The translations under genes were made by a program, and so were the position numbers. Shown here in pieces: positions 1 to 8,751 of a stretch of 42,565 bases of DNA. Source of the DNA: Mycobacterium sp. (GTDB lineage: Bacteria; Actinomycetota; Actinomycetes; RYN-182); contig JAOPWU010000076.1 of assembly GCA_025965515.1 (NCBI GenBank), positions 1-42,565 on the forward strand, given 5' to 3'. Within the stretch, counting starts at the first letter, position 1. The number at the start of each line of letters is the position of its first letter. The notes under the pieces were generated by a model, which did no database searches, had not been told where the DNA came from, and saw only the letters and a list, made by a program, of their open reading frames with translations.

Positions 1-9
1 TATCGGCGG

Positions 10-1005
10 ATGACCACCACCGCGCCCTACCGCCTCACGCAGTACGCCCACGGGGGCGGGTGCGCGTGCAAGATCCCGCCCGGGGAGCTCGAGACGATGG
101 TCGCCGGCCTGACCGGCCACCCGGCGCCGGGACTGATCGTCGGACTCGACGACGGTGACGACGCGGCTGCCGTCCGGATCGGGAACGGCACCGCGATCCT
201 GTCGACCGCCGACTTCTTCACCCCGGTCGTCGACGACGCCTACGACTGGGGCCGCATCGCCGCCGCCAACGCGCTGTCGGACATCTACGCGATGGGCGGT
301 ACGCCGATCCTGGCCATCAACCTGCTGGGCTGGCCCCGGGACCTCCTGCCGCTGGAGCTGGCCACGGAGGTGCTGCGCGGCGGACTGGACGTCGCGACAC
401 AGGCCGGCTGCCCGCTGGCCGGCGGCCACAGCATCGACGACCCGGAGCCCAAGTACGGGCTGGCCGTCACGGGCATCGCGCCGGAGGACAAGCTGCTCCG
501 CAACGACGCCGGTACCCCGGGCGTCCCGCTGTCGCTGACGAAGCCCCTGGGCGTCGGTGTGCTCAACAACCGGCACAAGGCCACCGGCGAGCGCTCCGAG
601 GTGGCCATCGCCACGATGACCGCCCTCAACGCCGACGCGTCCGCGGCGGCCGTCGCCGCCGGCATCCGGGCGGCCACGGACGTCACGGGGTTCGGGCTGC
701 TCGGGCACCTGTACAAGCTGGCCCGCGCCTCCGGCGTCACCGCGGTGATCGACGCAGCCGCCGTCCCCTACCTCGAGGGCGCCCGCGCCGCCGCCCGGGA
801 GGGGTACGTCTCCGGTGGGACCCGGCGGAACCTCGAATGGGTCCGGCCGCACGCCGCCTTCGGCCCGGGCGTCGAGGAGATCGAGCAGCTGCTGCTGGCG
901 GACGCGCAGACGTCCGGCGGGTTGCTGCTGGCCGGGGAGATCCCGGGCGCCCCCGTCATCGGCGAGCTGGTCCCCCGGCGCGCCGCCGTCATCGAGGTGC
1001 GCTGA
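10..1005 (+). CDS. selD: Selenide, water dikinase (selenophosphate synthase)
   Basis: Makes selenophosphate from selenide and ATP, the selenium donor for Sec-tRNA. The 331-residue protein is close to the usual SelD length (E. coli 347). Near the N-terminus GGGCACK carries Cys18 and Lys21, matching the catalytic Cys17/Lys20 pair of E. coli SelD, so this is the cysteine and not the selenocysteine form. It is followed by an Asp-rich nucleotide/metal site (GLDDGDDAA), TADFFTPVVDD and the ANALSDIYAMGG segment. ATG at 10 gives the expected N-terminus, but only 9 bases precede it, so an upstream start cannot be excluded. The stop lies 1 base before the next gene. Its presence fits the selenocysteine-containing formate dehydrogenase encoded 4.4 kb downstream. 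selA, selB and selC are not seen here. Confidence 0.95.
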   Translation: MTTTAPYRLTQYAHGGGCACKIPPGELETMVAGLTGHPAPGLIVGLDDGDDAAAVRIGNGTAILSTADFFTPVVDDAYDWGRIAAANALSDIYAMGGTPILAINLLGWPRDLLPLELATEVLRGGLDVATQAGCPLAGGHSIDDPEPKYGLAVTGIAPEDKLLRNDAGTPGVPLSLTKPLGVGVLNNRHKATGERSEVAIATMTALNADASAAAVAAGIRAATDVTGFGLLGHLYKLARASGVTAVIDAAAVPYLEGARAAAREGYVSGGTRRNLEWVRPHAAFGPGVEEIEQLLLADAQTSGGLLLAGEIPGAPVIGELVPRRAAVIEVR

Positions 1006-1006
1006 C

Positions 1007-1996
1007 ATGCCCACCGATCGGTTCGACCGGTTCCAGCGGGAGCATCGCTGGTTCGGCTACCCGCTGGCGGTCGTCTACAAGTACGTCGACGACCAGGGTG
1101 GCTACCTCGCCGCGCTGATCACGTACTACGGCTTCCTGTCGCTGTTCCCCCTGCTGCTGGCGTTGTCGACCATCCTCGGGATCGTGCTGAACGGGCACCC
1201 GCACCTGCAGCAGGAGGTGCTGAACTCGGCCTTCGCCCAGTTCCCCGTCATCGGTAACGAGCTGGGCCAGCCGAGGCAGCTCGGCGGCGGGGTGACCGCC
1301 CTCGTCATCGGCTTCCTCGGCACCCTCTACGGCTCCATGGGCGTCGGGCAGGCCGTGCAGAACGCCATGAACACCGCGTGGCACGTGCCGCGCAACGACC
1401 GCCCCAACCCGTTCAAGGTCCGCGGCCGGAGCCTGCTGCTGCTGCTCACGACCGGCCTGGTCGTGCTGGGCACGACGGTGCTGACGGTGGTCCGCGGGAC
1501 GATCAGTGACCTCGGGGGGCTCACCGGCCTGCTCACCATCGTGCTGTCCGTGGTGCTGAACGCCGGCGTGTTCACGCTCGCGTTCCGGATCGCGACCGCG
1601 CGGGACCTCAGCTGGCGCCAGGTCGCACCCGGCGCCTTCACCGCGGCGATCGGCTGGCAGATCCTGCAGAAGTTCGGCGGCGACTACGTGAGGCACGTCG
1701 TCGCGCACTCCAGCGCGACGAACAGCGTGTTCGCCCTGGTGCTGGGTCTGATCGCCTTCCTGTACGTCGCCGCGGTGATGTTCATGCTCTGCGTCGAGGT
1801 CGACGTGGTGCGGGTCAACCGGCTCTACCCGCGGTCGCTGCTGACCCCGTTCACCGACGACGTGGACCTCACGCGGGGCGACCGGGCGACCTACCGGGGC
1901 GCCGCCAAGGCGCAGCGGAACAAGGGCTTCGAGGACATCCACGTCCACTTCCACCCGCAGCCGAAGCCGCCCCGCGACTCCGAGGCCGACCGTTAG
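1007..1996 (+). CDS. YihY/BrkB family inner-membrane protein
   Basis: A 329-residue polytopic membrane protein of the YihY/virulence-factor BrkB family, whose biochemical role is not settled. The sequence has the family pattern: a short cytosolic N-terminus ([17 protein letters not shown]), then about six hydrophobic segments between residues 35 and 265, including [14 protein letters not shown] and a Gly-rich stretch before [17 protein letters not shown], and a charged cytosolic tail. ATG at 1007 is chosen because it starts directly after the selD stop (1003-1005), implying co-transcription. A longer open frame upstream overlaps selD and is not used. The TAG stop (1994-1996) overlaps the gmd stop on the other strand, leaving no room for a terminator. 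Confidence 0.88.
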   Translation: MPTDRFDRFQREHRWFGYPLAVVYKYVDDQGGYLAALITYYGFLSLFPLLLALSTILGIVLNGHPHLQQEVLNSAFAQFPVIGNELGQPRQLGGGVTALVIGFLGTLYGSMGVGQAVQNAMNTAWHVPRNDRPNPFKVRGRSLLLLLTTGLVVLGTTVLTVVRGTISDLGGLTGLLTIVLSVVLNAGVFTLAFRIATARDLSWRQVAPGAFTAAIGWQILQKFGGDYVRHVVAHSSATNSVFALVLGLIAFLYVAAVMFMLCVEVDVVRVNRLYPRSLLTPFTDDVDLTRGDRATYRGAAKAQRNKGFEDIHVHFHPQPKPPRDSEADR

Positions 1997-2991
1997 CCGT
2001 TCTTGCTGTTCCGGATCAGCCGCTGCTCAGTGGCGACGTCGTTGTCGACCATCATGTTGATGAGCTGCGGGAAGTCGACGGTGGGCGTCCAGCCGAGCTT
2101 GTCCTTGGCCTTCGCGGCGTCCCCGATGAGCAGATCGACCTCGGCCGGGCGGAAGAACCGCGGGTCCTGGACGACGTGCTTGCTCCAGTCGTCGATGCCG
2201 GCGCGGGCGAAGGCGATGTCGAGCAGCTCGCCGATGCTGTGCGTCTCGCCGGTCGCCACGACGTAGTCGTCGGGGGTGTCCTGCTGCAGCATCCGCCACA
2301 TCGCGTCGACGTAGTCCCCGGCGAAGCCCCAGTCGCGGCGCGCCTCCAGGTTCCCCAGCGCGACGGTGTCCTGCACGCCGAGGCTGATCCGCGCGACGGC
2401 CCGGGTGATCTTGCGGGTGACGAACTCGTAGCCGCGGCGGGGGCTCTCGTGGTTGAAGAGGATGCCGCTCGAGGCGTGGGCGCCGTAGGACTCGCGGTAG
2501 TTGACCGTCATGTAGTGGCCGAAGGTCTTCGCGACGCCGTACGGCGAGCGGGGGTGGAACGGGGTGAGCTCGGTCTGCGGCGTCTCCCGCACCTTGCCGA
2601 ACATCTCCGAGCTGGACGCCTGGTAGAAGCGCACCTTGCTCATGTCGTTCTGGGTGGCGATGCGGATCGCCTCGAGCACCCGCAGCACGCCCAGGCCGGT
2701 GATCTCGCCGGTGAGCTCGGCCTGCTTCCAGGACAGCCCGACGAAGCTGATCGCACCGAGGTTGTAGACCTCGTTCGGCTGTGCGATCTCCATCGCGCCG
2801 ATCAGCGACGGCAGGTCGGTCAGGTCGCCCTCGAGCAGCTGGACGCTGGGGATCGTCGCCTCGACGGTGGCGATCTTCGGGTTGGACTGGCCGCGGACCA
2901 GGCCGAAGACCTCATACCCCTTGCTCGCGAGCAGCTCGCCCAGGTAGAGACCGTCCTGGCCGGTGATACCGGTGATGAGCGCGCGGGGCAC
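1993..2991 (-). CDS. gmd: GDP-mannose 4,6-dehydratase
   Basis: Converts GDP-mannose to GDP-4-keto-6-deoxymannose, the first step towards GDP-fucose, GDP-rhamnose and related 6-deoxy sugars for surface glycans. The 332-residue extended SDR protein has the NAD(P)-binding ITGITGQDG motif at its N-terminus, the catalytic SSSEMFG segment, the Tyr-x3-Lys pair in YGVAK, and the Gmd-typical FNHESPRRG and RPAEVD motifs. The GTG at 2991 is preferred because GGAGG sits 6 bases before it; a longer frame reaching 3036 would add 15 non-homologous residues. No GDP-fucose synthase or glycosyltransferase lies directly beside it, so the end product is unknown. Confidence 0.93.
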   Translation of the reverse strand: MPRALITGITGQDGLYLGELLASKGYEVFGLVRGQSNPKIATVEATIPSVQLLEGDLTDLPSLIGAMEIAQPNEVYNLGAISFVGLSWKQAELTGEITGLGVLRVLEAIRIATQNDMSKVRFYQASSSEMFGKVRETPQTELTPFHPRSPYGVAKTFGHYMTVNYRESYGAHASSGILFNHESPRRGYEFVTRKITRAVARISLGVQDTVALGNLEARRDWGFAGDYVDAMWRMLQQDTPDDYVVATGETHSIGELLDIAFARAGIDDWSKHVVQDPRFFRPAEVDLLIGDAAKAKDKLGWTPTVDFPQLINMMVDNDVATEQRLIRNSKNG

Positions 2992-3059
2992 AGCGAACCT
3001 CCAAGGCGACGACGTGGCAGGCGCGTGTTCGCGCATGCCGCCCGGCGACGATACCCATC

Positions 3060-3075
3060 ACGGCCCGGGGGCCGT
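3060..3075 (-). terminator. Hairpin downstream of fdhD
   Basis: A perfect 6-bp inverted repeat (ACGGCC, 4-base loop, GGCCGT) lies about 20 bases beyond the fdhD stop, in the 103-base gap before gmd on the same strand. There is no T-run after it, which is common for GC-rich actinomycete terminators. It could also simply be a structured spacer. Confidence 0.35.
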
Positions 3076-3094
3076 CGAGACGCGCGCCGTGGGC

Positions 3095-3937
3095 TCAGGC
3101 CGGGACCGGGACGCGCACCCGTTCCGTGCCCGCGTAGACGTTCATCCGGGGGCCCCGGACGAAGCCCAGCAGCCCCATCCCGGCCTCGGCGGCCAGCTCC
3201 ACCGCCAGCGACGACGGCGCCGACACGGCCGACAGGACGGGGATGCCCGCCATCCAGGCCTTCTGCACCAGCTCGAAGCTGGCGCGGCCGCTGACCTGCA
3301 GCACCGTGCCCGTCAGGGGAAGGCGGCCGTTCTGCAGGGCCCAGCCGACGACCTTGTCGACGGCGTTGTGCCGGCCGACGTCCTCGCGCAGGACCAGCAG
3401 CTCCCCGGCCGCGGTGAACAGCCCCGCGGCGTGGAGGCCGCCGGTGCGGTCGAACACCGCCTGCTCCTCCCGCAGCCGGTCGGGCAGCGTCGCGATGACG
3501 GCCGCATCGACCACCGTCGCGTCGGCGCGCAGGTCGAACACGGCGGTGGTGCGCACGGCGTCCAGCGACGCCTTGCCGCACACCCCGCAGCTGGAGCTGG
3601 TGAACACCGAGCGGCGGACGGCGTCCGTCGGGGCGGCCACGCCGGGCGCCAGGTCCACGTCCAGCAGGTTGTAGGTGTTGACGCCCTCGACCGTGGCCCC
3701 GGCGCAGTAGCGCTGCGCGCGGATGTGCTCGGTCGCCCAGATGACGCCCTCGCTGACGAGGAAGCCGGCCGCGAGCTCCATGTCGTGGCCGGGCGTGCGC
3801 ATGGTGACGGCCAGCGAGTCACCGCCGACGCGGATCTCCAGCGGCTCCTCGACGACGAGGGTGTCGGGGCGCCGGTCGGTGCTGCCGGCGGCCAGGTCGA
3901 TCCGCAGCACCGGCTTGCGGGTGGTCACGCGTCCCAT
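3095..3937 (-). CDS. fdhD: Formate dehydrogenase accessory sulfurtransferase FdhD
   Basis: FdhD carries sulfur from a cysteine desulfurase to the molybdenum/tungsten bis-MGD cofactor and is needed for active formate dehydrogenase. The 280-residue protein has the family hallmark SSSCGVCGK with the CxxC cysteines at 117 and 120, then [14 protein letters not shown] and [16 protein letters not shown], which form the cofactor-binding part. ATG at 3937 gives the normal family length; an upstream extension in the same frame runs through the peroxiredoxin gene and is not used. It lies in the run ferritin-like, peroxiredoxin, fdhD on the minus strand, divergent from the formate dehydrogenase operon it serves. 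Confidence 0.95.
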   Translation of the reverse strand: MGRVTTRKPVLRIDLAAGSTDRRPDTLVVEEPLEIRVGGDSLAVTMRTPGHDMELAAGFLVSEGVIWATEHIRAQRYCAGATVEGVNTYNLLDVDLAPGVAAPTDAVRRSVFTSSSCGVCGKASLDAVRTTAVFDLRADATVVDAAVIATLPDRLREEQAVFDRTGGLHAAGLFTAAGELLVLREDVGRHNAVDKVVGWALQNGRLPLTGTVLQVSGRASFELVQKAWMAGIPVLSAVSAPSSLAVELAAEAGMGLLGFVRGPRMNVYAGTERVRVPVPA

Positions 3938-3981
3938 GGGGAGAGCCTGCCACTCCGCGACGACCACCGCAGCAGCGCGGC

Positions 3982-4434
3982 TCAGCGCGGGGTGAGCGCC
4001 TGCAGGGCCCGGTCCGCGTGCAGCGACATCCGCAGCTCGCTGTGGATCACCTCGGACACCACCCCGTCGGCGCCGATGACGAACGTCGCCCGCTTCACCG
4101 GCAGCGGCCCGACCCGGCGCTTCACGCCGTAGGCGCTCGCGACCGTCCCGTCGGCGTCCGACAGCAGCGGGAAGTCGAAGCCGTGCAGGTCGGTGAACGC
4201 CTGCTGCTTGTCCATGGCGTCGACGCTGATGCCCAGCCGCTGCGCCCCCGCGGCGGCGAACTCCGCCGACAGGTCGCGGAAGTGGCACGCCTCGGCCGTG
4301 CACCCCGGCGTCATGGCGGCCGGGTAGAAGAACAGCACCACCGGACCGGCCGCCAGCAGCGTCGTCAGCGTGACCGGCGCGCCCGAGGCGTCCGGCAGCG
4401 TGAAGTCGGGGGCGCGGTCCCCCACCCCGAGCAT
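3982..4434 (-). CDS. Peroxiredoxin, BCP/AhpC-TSA family
   Basis: A thiol peroxidase of 150 residues that reduces hydrogen peroxide or organic hydroperoxides. The motif MTPGCTAEAC gives a peroxidatic Cys45 and, five residues on, Cys50, the spacing of atypical 2-Cys BCP enzymes. The thioredoxin fold is recognisable from the VVLFFYPAA strand and the later LLSDADGTVASAYGV segment. The start at 4434 is fixed by a TGATG overlap: the stop of the upstream ferritin-like gene (4434-4436) shares a base with this ATG, implying translational coupling. The pairing suggests protection against peroxide next to the oxygen-sensitive formate dehydrogenase, which is inference. Confidence 0.92.
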   Translation of the reverse strand: MLGVGDRAPDFTLPDASGAPVTLTTLLAAGPVVLFFYPAAMTPGCTAEACHFRDLSAEFAAAGAQRLGISVDAMDKQQAFTDLHGFDFPLLSDADGTVASAYGVKRRVGPLPVKRATFVIGADGVVSEVIHSELRMSLHADRALQALTPR

Positions 4435-5306
4435 CAGGCGGCCAGGGCGTCGTGCCGGCGGGTGCACGCCGGGTCGGCGGCGGGGATGCCGCGCCCGTCG
4501 AGCGCGCCCACGACGATGTCGAGGCCGTCGAGCCCCGGCAGTCGGTGGACATTGCGGTCGATCCGGGCAGCGGCACGGCGTCCGTCCTCGCCGCCCATCA
4601 GGTGGTCGAGCAGGAAGTGCACCTCAGCGTCCGGCATGACGCCGGAGCCTACGGGAGCCCAGCGGTGCCGCAAGGCCCACCGCGTCACCCGTTGCGCCTT
4701 CCGGCTCCGGGCGAGCCGCTCGCGGGCCTCCGTCGCGTAGAAGGCGATGTGCCGCGACTCCTGCCGCACGATGCGGTCCAGCAGCGCGGTCAGCACCGGG
4801 TGCCCCTCCCGGGCGGCGAGCCGCTCGTAGCCCGCCTGCGTGGACCACTCGTTCACCGCGCCCCAGGTCATGTGCAGCGCGGTGAAGTCCTCGCCGATCA
4901 CCGCGGACCCCAGCGCGCTGGTGAACGGGCCCACGCGGTCCTTCCAGCCCAGCGCCGCCCGCATGGGTGCGATGCGGTCGAACCCCGACGCCTCGTCGTG
5001 CGCCGCCAGCACCTGCGCGATGGCCTCGCCGTGGAAGTGCTCCTCGTAGTTCCACAGCGTGAGGAACGTGGTGATCCGCGGGTCCGCGTGGCTGGAGGTC
5101 ACCAGCAGGTCCCGCAGGTAGCAGACCGTGTGGCTCTCCACGTCGTGCATGTACCGCAGGCACCGCAGCGTCGCGGGCGACAGCGGGCGCACCCGGAAGG
5201 CGGCCAGGTCGAGGTCGTCGGTCCGCACCGGGGTGACGGAGCGCTGACAGGCGGCAAGATCGAAGGTCACGGTGGGGGTTCGTGCAGGACGGTCCCGGCG
5301 GTTCAT
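4434..5306 (-). CDS. Ferritin-like di-iron protein
   Basis: A 290-residue, mostly helical protein of the ferritin-like/acyl-ACP-desaturase-like superfamily. Carboxylate-histidine motifs that would ligate a di-iron centre are visible: LWNYEEHFHGE, then GEDFTALHM, then RQESRHIAFYATEARERL. The exact substrate is unknown; related actinobacterial proteins are annotated only as ferritin-like. It has no signal peptide or membrane segment. It is the first gene of a minus-strand run and is translationally coupled to the peroxiredoxin by TGATG. It diverges from the formate dehydrogenase operon across a 94-base promoter region. An oxidase, hydroxylase or iron/oxygen-scavenging role is possible. Confidence 0.75.
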   Translation of the reverse strand: MNRRDRPARTPTVTFDLAACQRSVTPVRTDDLDLAAFRVRPLSPATLRCLRYMHDVESHTVCYLRDLLVTSSHADPRITTFLTLWNYEEHFHGEAIAQVLAAHDEASGFDRIAPMRAALGWKDRVGPFTSALGSAVIGEDFTALHMTWGAVNEWSTQAGYERLAAREGHPVLTALLDRIVRQESRHIAFYATEARERLARSRKAQRVTRWALRHRWAPVGSGVMPDAEVHFLLDHLMGGEDGRRAAARIDRNVHRLPGLDGLDIVVGALDGRGIPAADPACTRRHDALAA

Positions 5307-5326
5307 CCGACGCGCCCTGACCGACG

Positions 5327-5354
5327 TTTACGCCGGGACCTTCCGGACTAAGTT
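5327..5354 (+). promoter_or_regulatory. Candidate promoter of the formate dehydrogenase operon
   Basis: In the 94-base divergent gap a TTTACG element (5327-5332) and a TAAGTT element (5349-5354, matching the actinobacterial TANNNT -10) are separated by 16 bases. A strong ribosome site, AGGAGG, follows at about 5391-5396, 4 bases before the GTG at 5401. This is a visual match only. Confidence 0.35.
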
Positions 5355-5400
5355 GGAGTCGTGCCGCGCGGGTGCGCGGCCGAGGTCCTGAGGAGGTCCC

Positions 5401-8400
5401 GTGGGCGCGAAGGCCTGGCTCGACGCGTGGCCGGTCTACCGGCAGCTCACCGGCACCGACCCCCTCGGGCGGGGGGCCGCCGCGCAGTCCCGGGTGAGCT
5501 CGGACACGCGCCCGAGGACGGAGACGGCGGACCGCGTCGTCGACAGCGTGTGCCCGTACTGCGCCGTCGGCTGCGCCCAGCAGGTCTACGTCAAGGACGG
5601 CAGGGTCACCCAGATCGAGGGCGACCCCCGCAGCCCGATCAGCCGGGGCCGGCTGTGCCCCAAGGGCAGCGCCTCCGAGCAGCTCGTCAACTCCCCGACC
5701 CGGCAGACGCAGGTGCTGTACCGGCGCCCGTTCGCCACGGAGTGGGAGCCGATCGACCTCGAGACGGCCACGCAGATGGTGGCCGACCGGATGCTCGAGT
5801 CCCGGGCGCGCACCTGGCAGGACCGGGATGAGAACGGCCAGATCCTGCGGCGCACCCTCGGGTTCGCGCACCTGGGCGGCGCGACCCTGGACAACGAAGA
5901 GAACTACCTGATCAAGAAGCTGTTCACGGCCATGGGCGCGATCCAGGTCGAGAACCAGGCCCGCATATGACACAGCGCCACGGTGCCCGGTCTGGGTGCC
6001 TCGTTCGGTCGTGGTGGCGCCACGAACACCCTGCAGGACCTGCGCAACGCTGACTGCATCGTCATCGAGGGCTCGAACATGGCCGAGTGCCATCCGGTCG
6101 GGTTTCAGTGGGTGATGGAGGCCAAGCGGCGCGGCGCGAAGGTCATCCACGTCGACCCGCGCTACACGCGGACGTCGGCGGTCGCGGACGTCCACGTGCC
6201 GCTGCGGGCCGGCTCGGACATCGCGTTCCTCGGCGGGCTCGTCAACTACGTCGTCAGCAACGACGCGTTCTTCCGCGAGTACGTCGTCGCGTACACGAAC
6301 GCGGCGACGATCCTGCGCGACGACTTCGTCGACACGGAGGACCTGGACGGCCTGTTCTCCGGCTGGAACCCGGAGAAGCGGTCGTACGACACCAGCACCT
6401 GGCAGTACCAGGGCCACAACGGGGCGGCCCCCGAGCCGGGGGACGACCCCGACAGCGGGCCGGGCAGCCGCTCGGCGCAGGGCAGCGCGGAGTCGCAGCA
6501 GCACTCGGCCGGGGACACGCACGGCAGCGGCGGGCCGGCGCTGGACACCCACGTGACCGAGCGGGACGAGACGCTCCAGCACCCCCGCTGCGTGTTCCAG
6601 GTGCTCAAGCGGCACTTCGCCCGGTACACCCCCGAGATGGTGGAGGACGCCTGCGGCATCCCCGTCGAGCAGTTCCTGCGGGTCGCGCAGACCATCGCGG
6701 CCAACAGCGGCCGGGAGCGCACCACCGCCTGGGCCTACTCGGTCGGCTGGACGCAGCACAGCGTGGGGGTCCAGTACATCCGCACGGCCGGCATCCTCCA
6801 GCTGCTGCTGGGCAACGTCGGCCGGCCGGGCGGCGGCATCATGGCGCTGCGCGGGCACGCGAGCATCCAGGGCTCCACCGACGTCCCGACGCTGTACAAC
6901 CTGCTGCCGGGCTACCTGCCGATGGCGACGGCCGGGACCCACGACGCGGGCCTCGATGCCTTCGTCAAGGACATCGTCGGGGAGGGGCAGAAGGGCTTCT
7001 GGTCCAACGCCCGCTCCTACACGGTGAGCCTGCTGAAGGCGTACTTCGGGGACGCCGCGACGGCCGAGAACGACTACGGGTTCGGCTGGCTGCCGCGGAT
7101 CAACGCGGACCACGGCACGTACCAGCAGACGATGGACATGCTCGACGACAAGATCGACGGTTACTTCGTCGTCGGCGAGAACCCCGCGGTCGGGCACGCC
7201 AACGCCAAGCTGCAGCGCCTGGCGTTCTCCCACCTCAAGTGGATGGTCGTCCGCGACCTCGCCATGATCGAGTCGGCGACGTGGTGGAAGAGCAGCCCGG
7301 AGATCGCGACCGGTGAGCTGACGACCGAGGAGATCGGCACCGAGCTGTTCTTCTTCCCGGCGGCGGCGCACACGGAGAAGTCCGGCACCTTCACGCAGAC
7401 GCAGCGCGTGCTGCAGTGGCGGCACAAGGCCGTCGAGCCGCCGGGCGCCGCGCAGAGCGAGCTGGCCTTCTACTTCCGCCTCGGCCAGATCCTCAAGGAG
7501 CGGCTGGCGGACTCCCAGCTCGAGCGGGACGCCCCCATGAAGGCGCTCACGTGGGACTACGAGCTGGAGAGCCCCGGGGAGCCGTCCGGCGCGGACGTGC
7601 TCAAGGAGATCAACGGCTACGACCTGACCACCGGGAAACTGCTCGACGGCTACCTGCAGATGAAGCCCGACGGCACCACCAGCGGCGGTTGCTGGATCTA
7701 CTCCGGCGTCTACAAGGGCGGCATCAACCAGGCCGACCGCCGCGTCGCCGCCCCGGGGCACGAGGAGGTCGCCAACGAGTGGGGCTGGGCGTGGCCGCTG
7801 GACCGCCGCGTCCTGTACAACCGCGCGTCGGCGGACCCGCAGGGCAAGCCGTGGAGCGAGCGCAAGGCCTACGTCTGGTGGGACGAGGAGGCCGGGAAGT
7901 GGACCGGCCACGACGTGCCGGACTTCGAGGCGACGAAGCCGCCGAGCTACCGCTCCGCCGCGGGCGCCACGGGCGTGGCGGCGCTCAACGGCGACGACCC
8001 GTTCATCATGATGGCGGACGGCAAGGGGTGGCTGTTCGCGCCCGCCGGCGTCGTCGACGGGCCGATGCCGACGCACTACGAGCCGCACGAGTCGCCCGTC
8101 CGCAACCCGCTGTACGCGCAGCAGGCGAACCCGGGCCGCGAGGTCTACGAGAGCCCGCTGAACTACTCGAACCCGTCGGCGACCGAGCCGCACTACGAGG
8201 TCTTCCCGTACGTCTTCACGACCTACCGGCTGACGGAGCACCACACCGCCGGCGGCATGAGCCGCTGGCTGCCGTACCTCTCGGAGCTGCAGCCGGAGTT
8301 CTTCTGCGAGATCTCGCCGGAGCTCGCGAAGGAGCGCAACCTGCAGCACCTCGGCTGGGCGACGATCATCAGCGCCCGGACGGCCATCGAGGCGCGGGTC

Positions 8401-8751
8401 CTGGTGACGGACCGGATGGTGCCGCTCAAGGTGGGCGGCAAGGTGGTGCACCAGATCGGGCTCCCGTACCACTGGGGCATCGGTGGGGACGGCGCGATCG
8501 TCGAGGGCGACAGCGCCAACGACCTGCTCGGCCTCGCGCTCGACCCGAACGTCCACATCCAGGAGGCCAAGGCGGCGTCCTGCGACATCCAGCCGGGGCG
8601 CCGGCCGCGGGGCGAGGCGTTGCTCGAATTCGTCGACGCGTACCGGGTGCGGGCCGGCATCACGGTCCGGACCAGCAACAGTGCGGTGACGAAGCCGGCC
8701 GTCGAGCGCGCGCCCGCGGCCGGCACCACGGACGGAGGGCACGGCGAGTGA
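5401..8751 (+). CDS. fdnG: Formate dehydrogenase catalytic (alpha) subunit, selenoprotein
   Basis: Molybdopterin enzyme oxidising formate to CO2. The frame runs 1116 residues if the in-frame TGA at 5968-5970 is read as selenocysteine (residue 190). The context around it, NQARI-U-HSATV, matches NQARV-U-HGPTV of E. coli FdnG, and the frame continues without break into SFGRGGATN. The [4Fe-4S] cysteines are C51-x2-C54-x3-C58-x27-C86. Downstream lie GSNMAECHP, VIHVDPRYTRTS, RPGGGI and GEGDSANDLL-like cofactor-binding segments. GTG at 5401 has AGGAGG 4 bases before it. Unlike E. coli FdnG, the N-terminus has no twin-arginine signal, so the subunit should stay in the cytoplasm. It overlaps the beta-subunit gene by 4 bases (GTGA). 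Conventional gene calling would split it into 5401-5970 and 5983-8751. Confidence 0.95.
5968..5970 (+). other. Selenocysteine (UGA) codon of formate dehydrogenase
   Basis: TGA in frame at codon 190, at the position of the Mo-ligating Sec140 of E. coli FdhF / Sec196 of FdnG. Flanking residues on both sides are conserved family residues in the same frame, so this is recoding and not a stop or frameshift. The cysteine homologues use TGC/TGT here. Confidence 0.95.
5982..6000 (+). promoter_or_regulatory. Bacterial SECIS element (apical stem-loop)
   Basis: A 7-base stem, GGTGCCC (5982-5988) with GGGTGCC (5994-6000), closes a GGTCT loop (5989-5993). Two of the pairs are G-U. The loop is identical to the SelB-binding GGUCU loop of E. 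coli fdhF, and it begins exactly 18 bases after the TGA, the same spacing as in fdhF. SelB should bind here to direct Sec insertion. Confidence 0.88.

Noticed and set aside
5968-5970. TGA as a true stop or a pseudogene mutation
   Set aside because: The codon is at the Sec position, both sides are conserved in the same frame, and a SECIS-like hairpin follows at the correct distance.
4624-8742. A 1372-codon open frame on the minus strand opposite the formate dehydrogenase gene
   Set aside because: It is antisense to well conserved FDH and ferritin-like proteins and reads as Arg/Ala/Gly/Leu-rich low complexity, the usual shadow frame in very GC-rich DNA.
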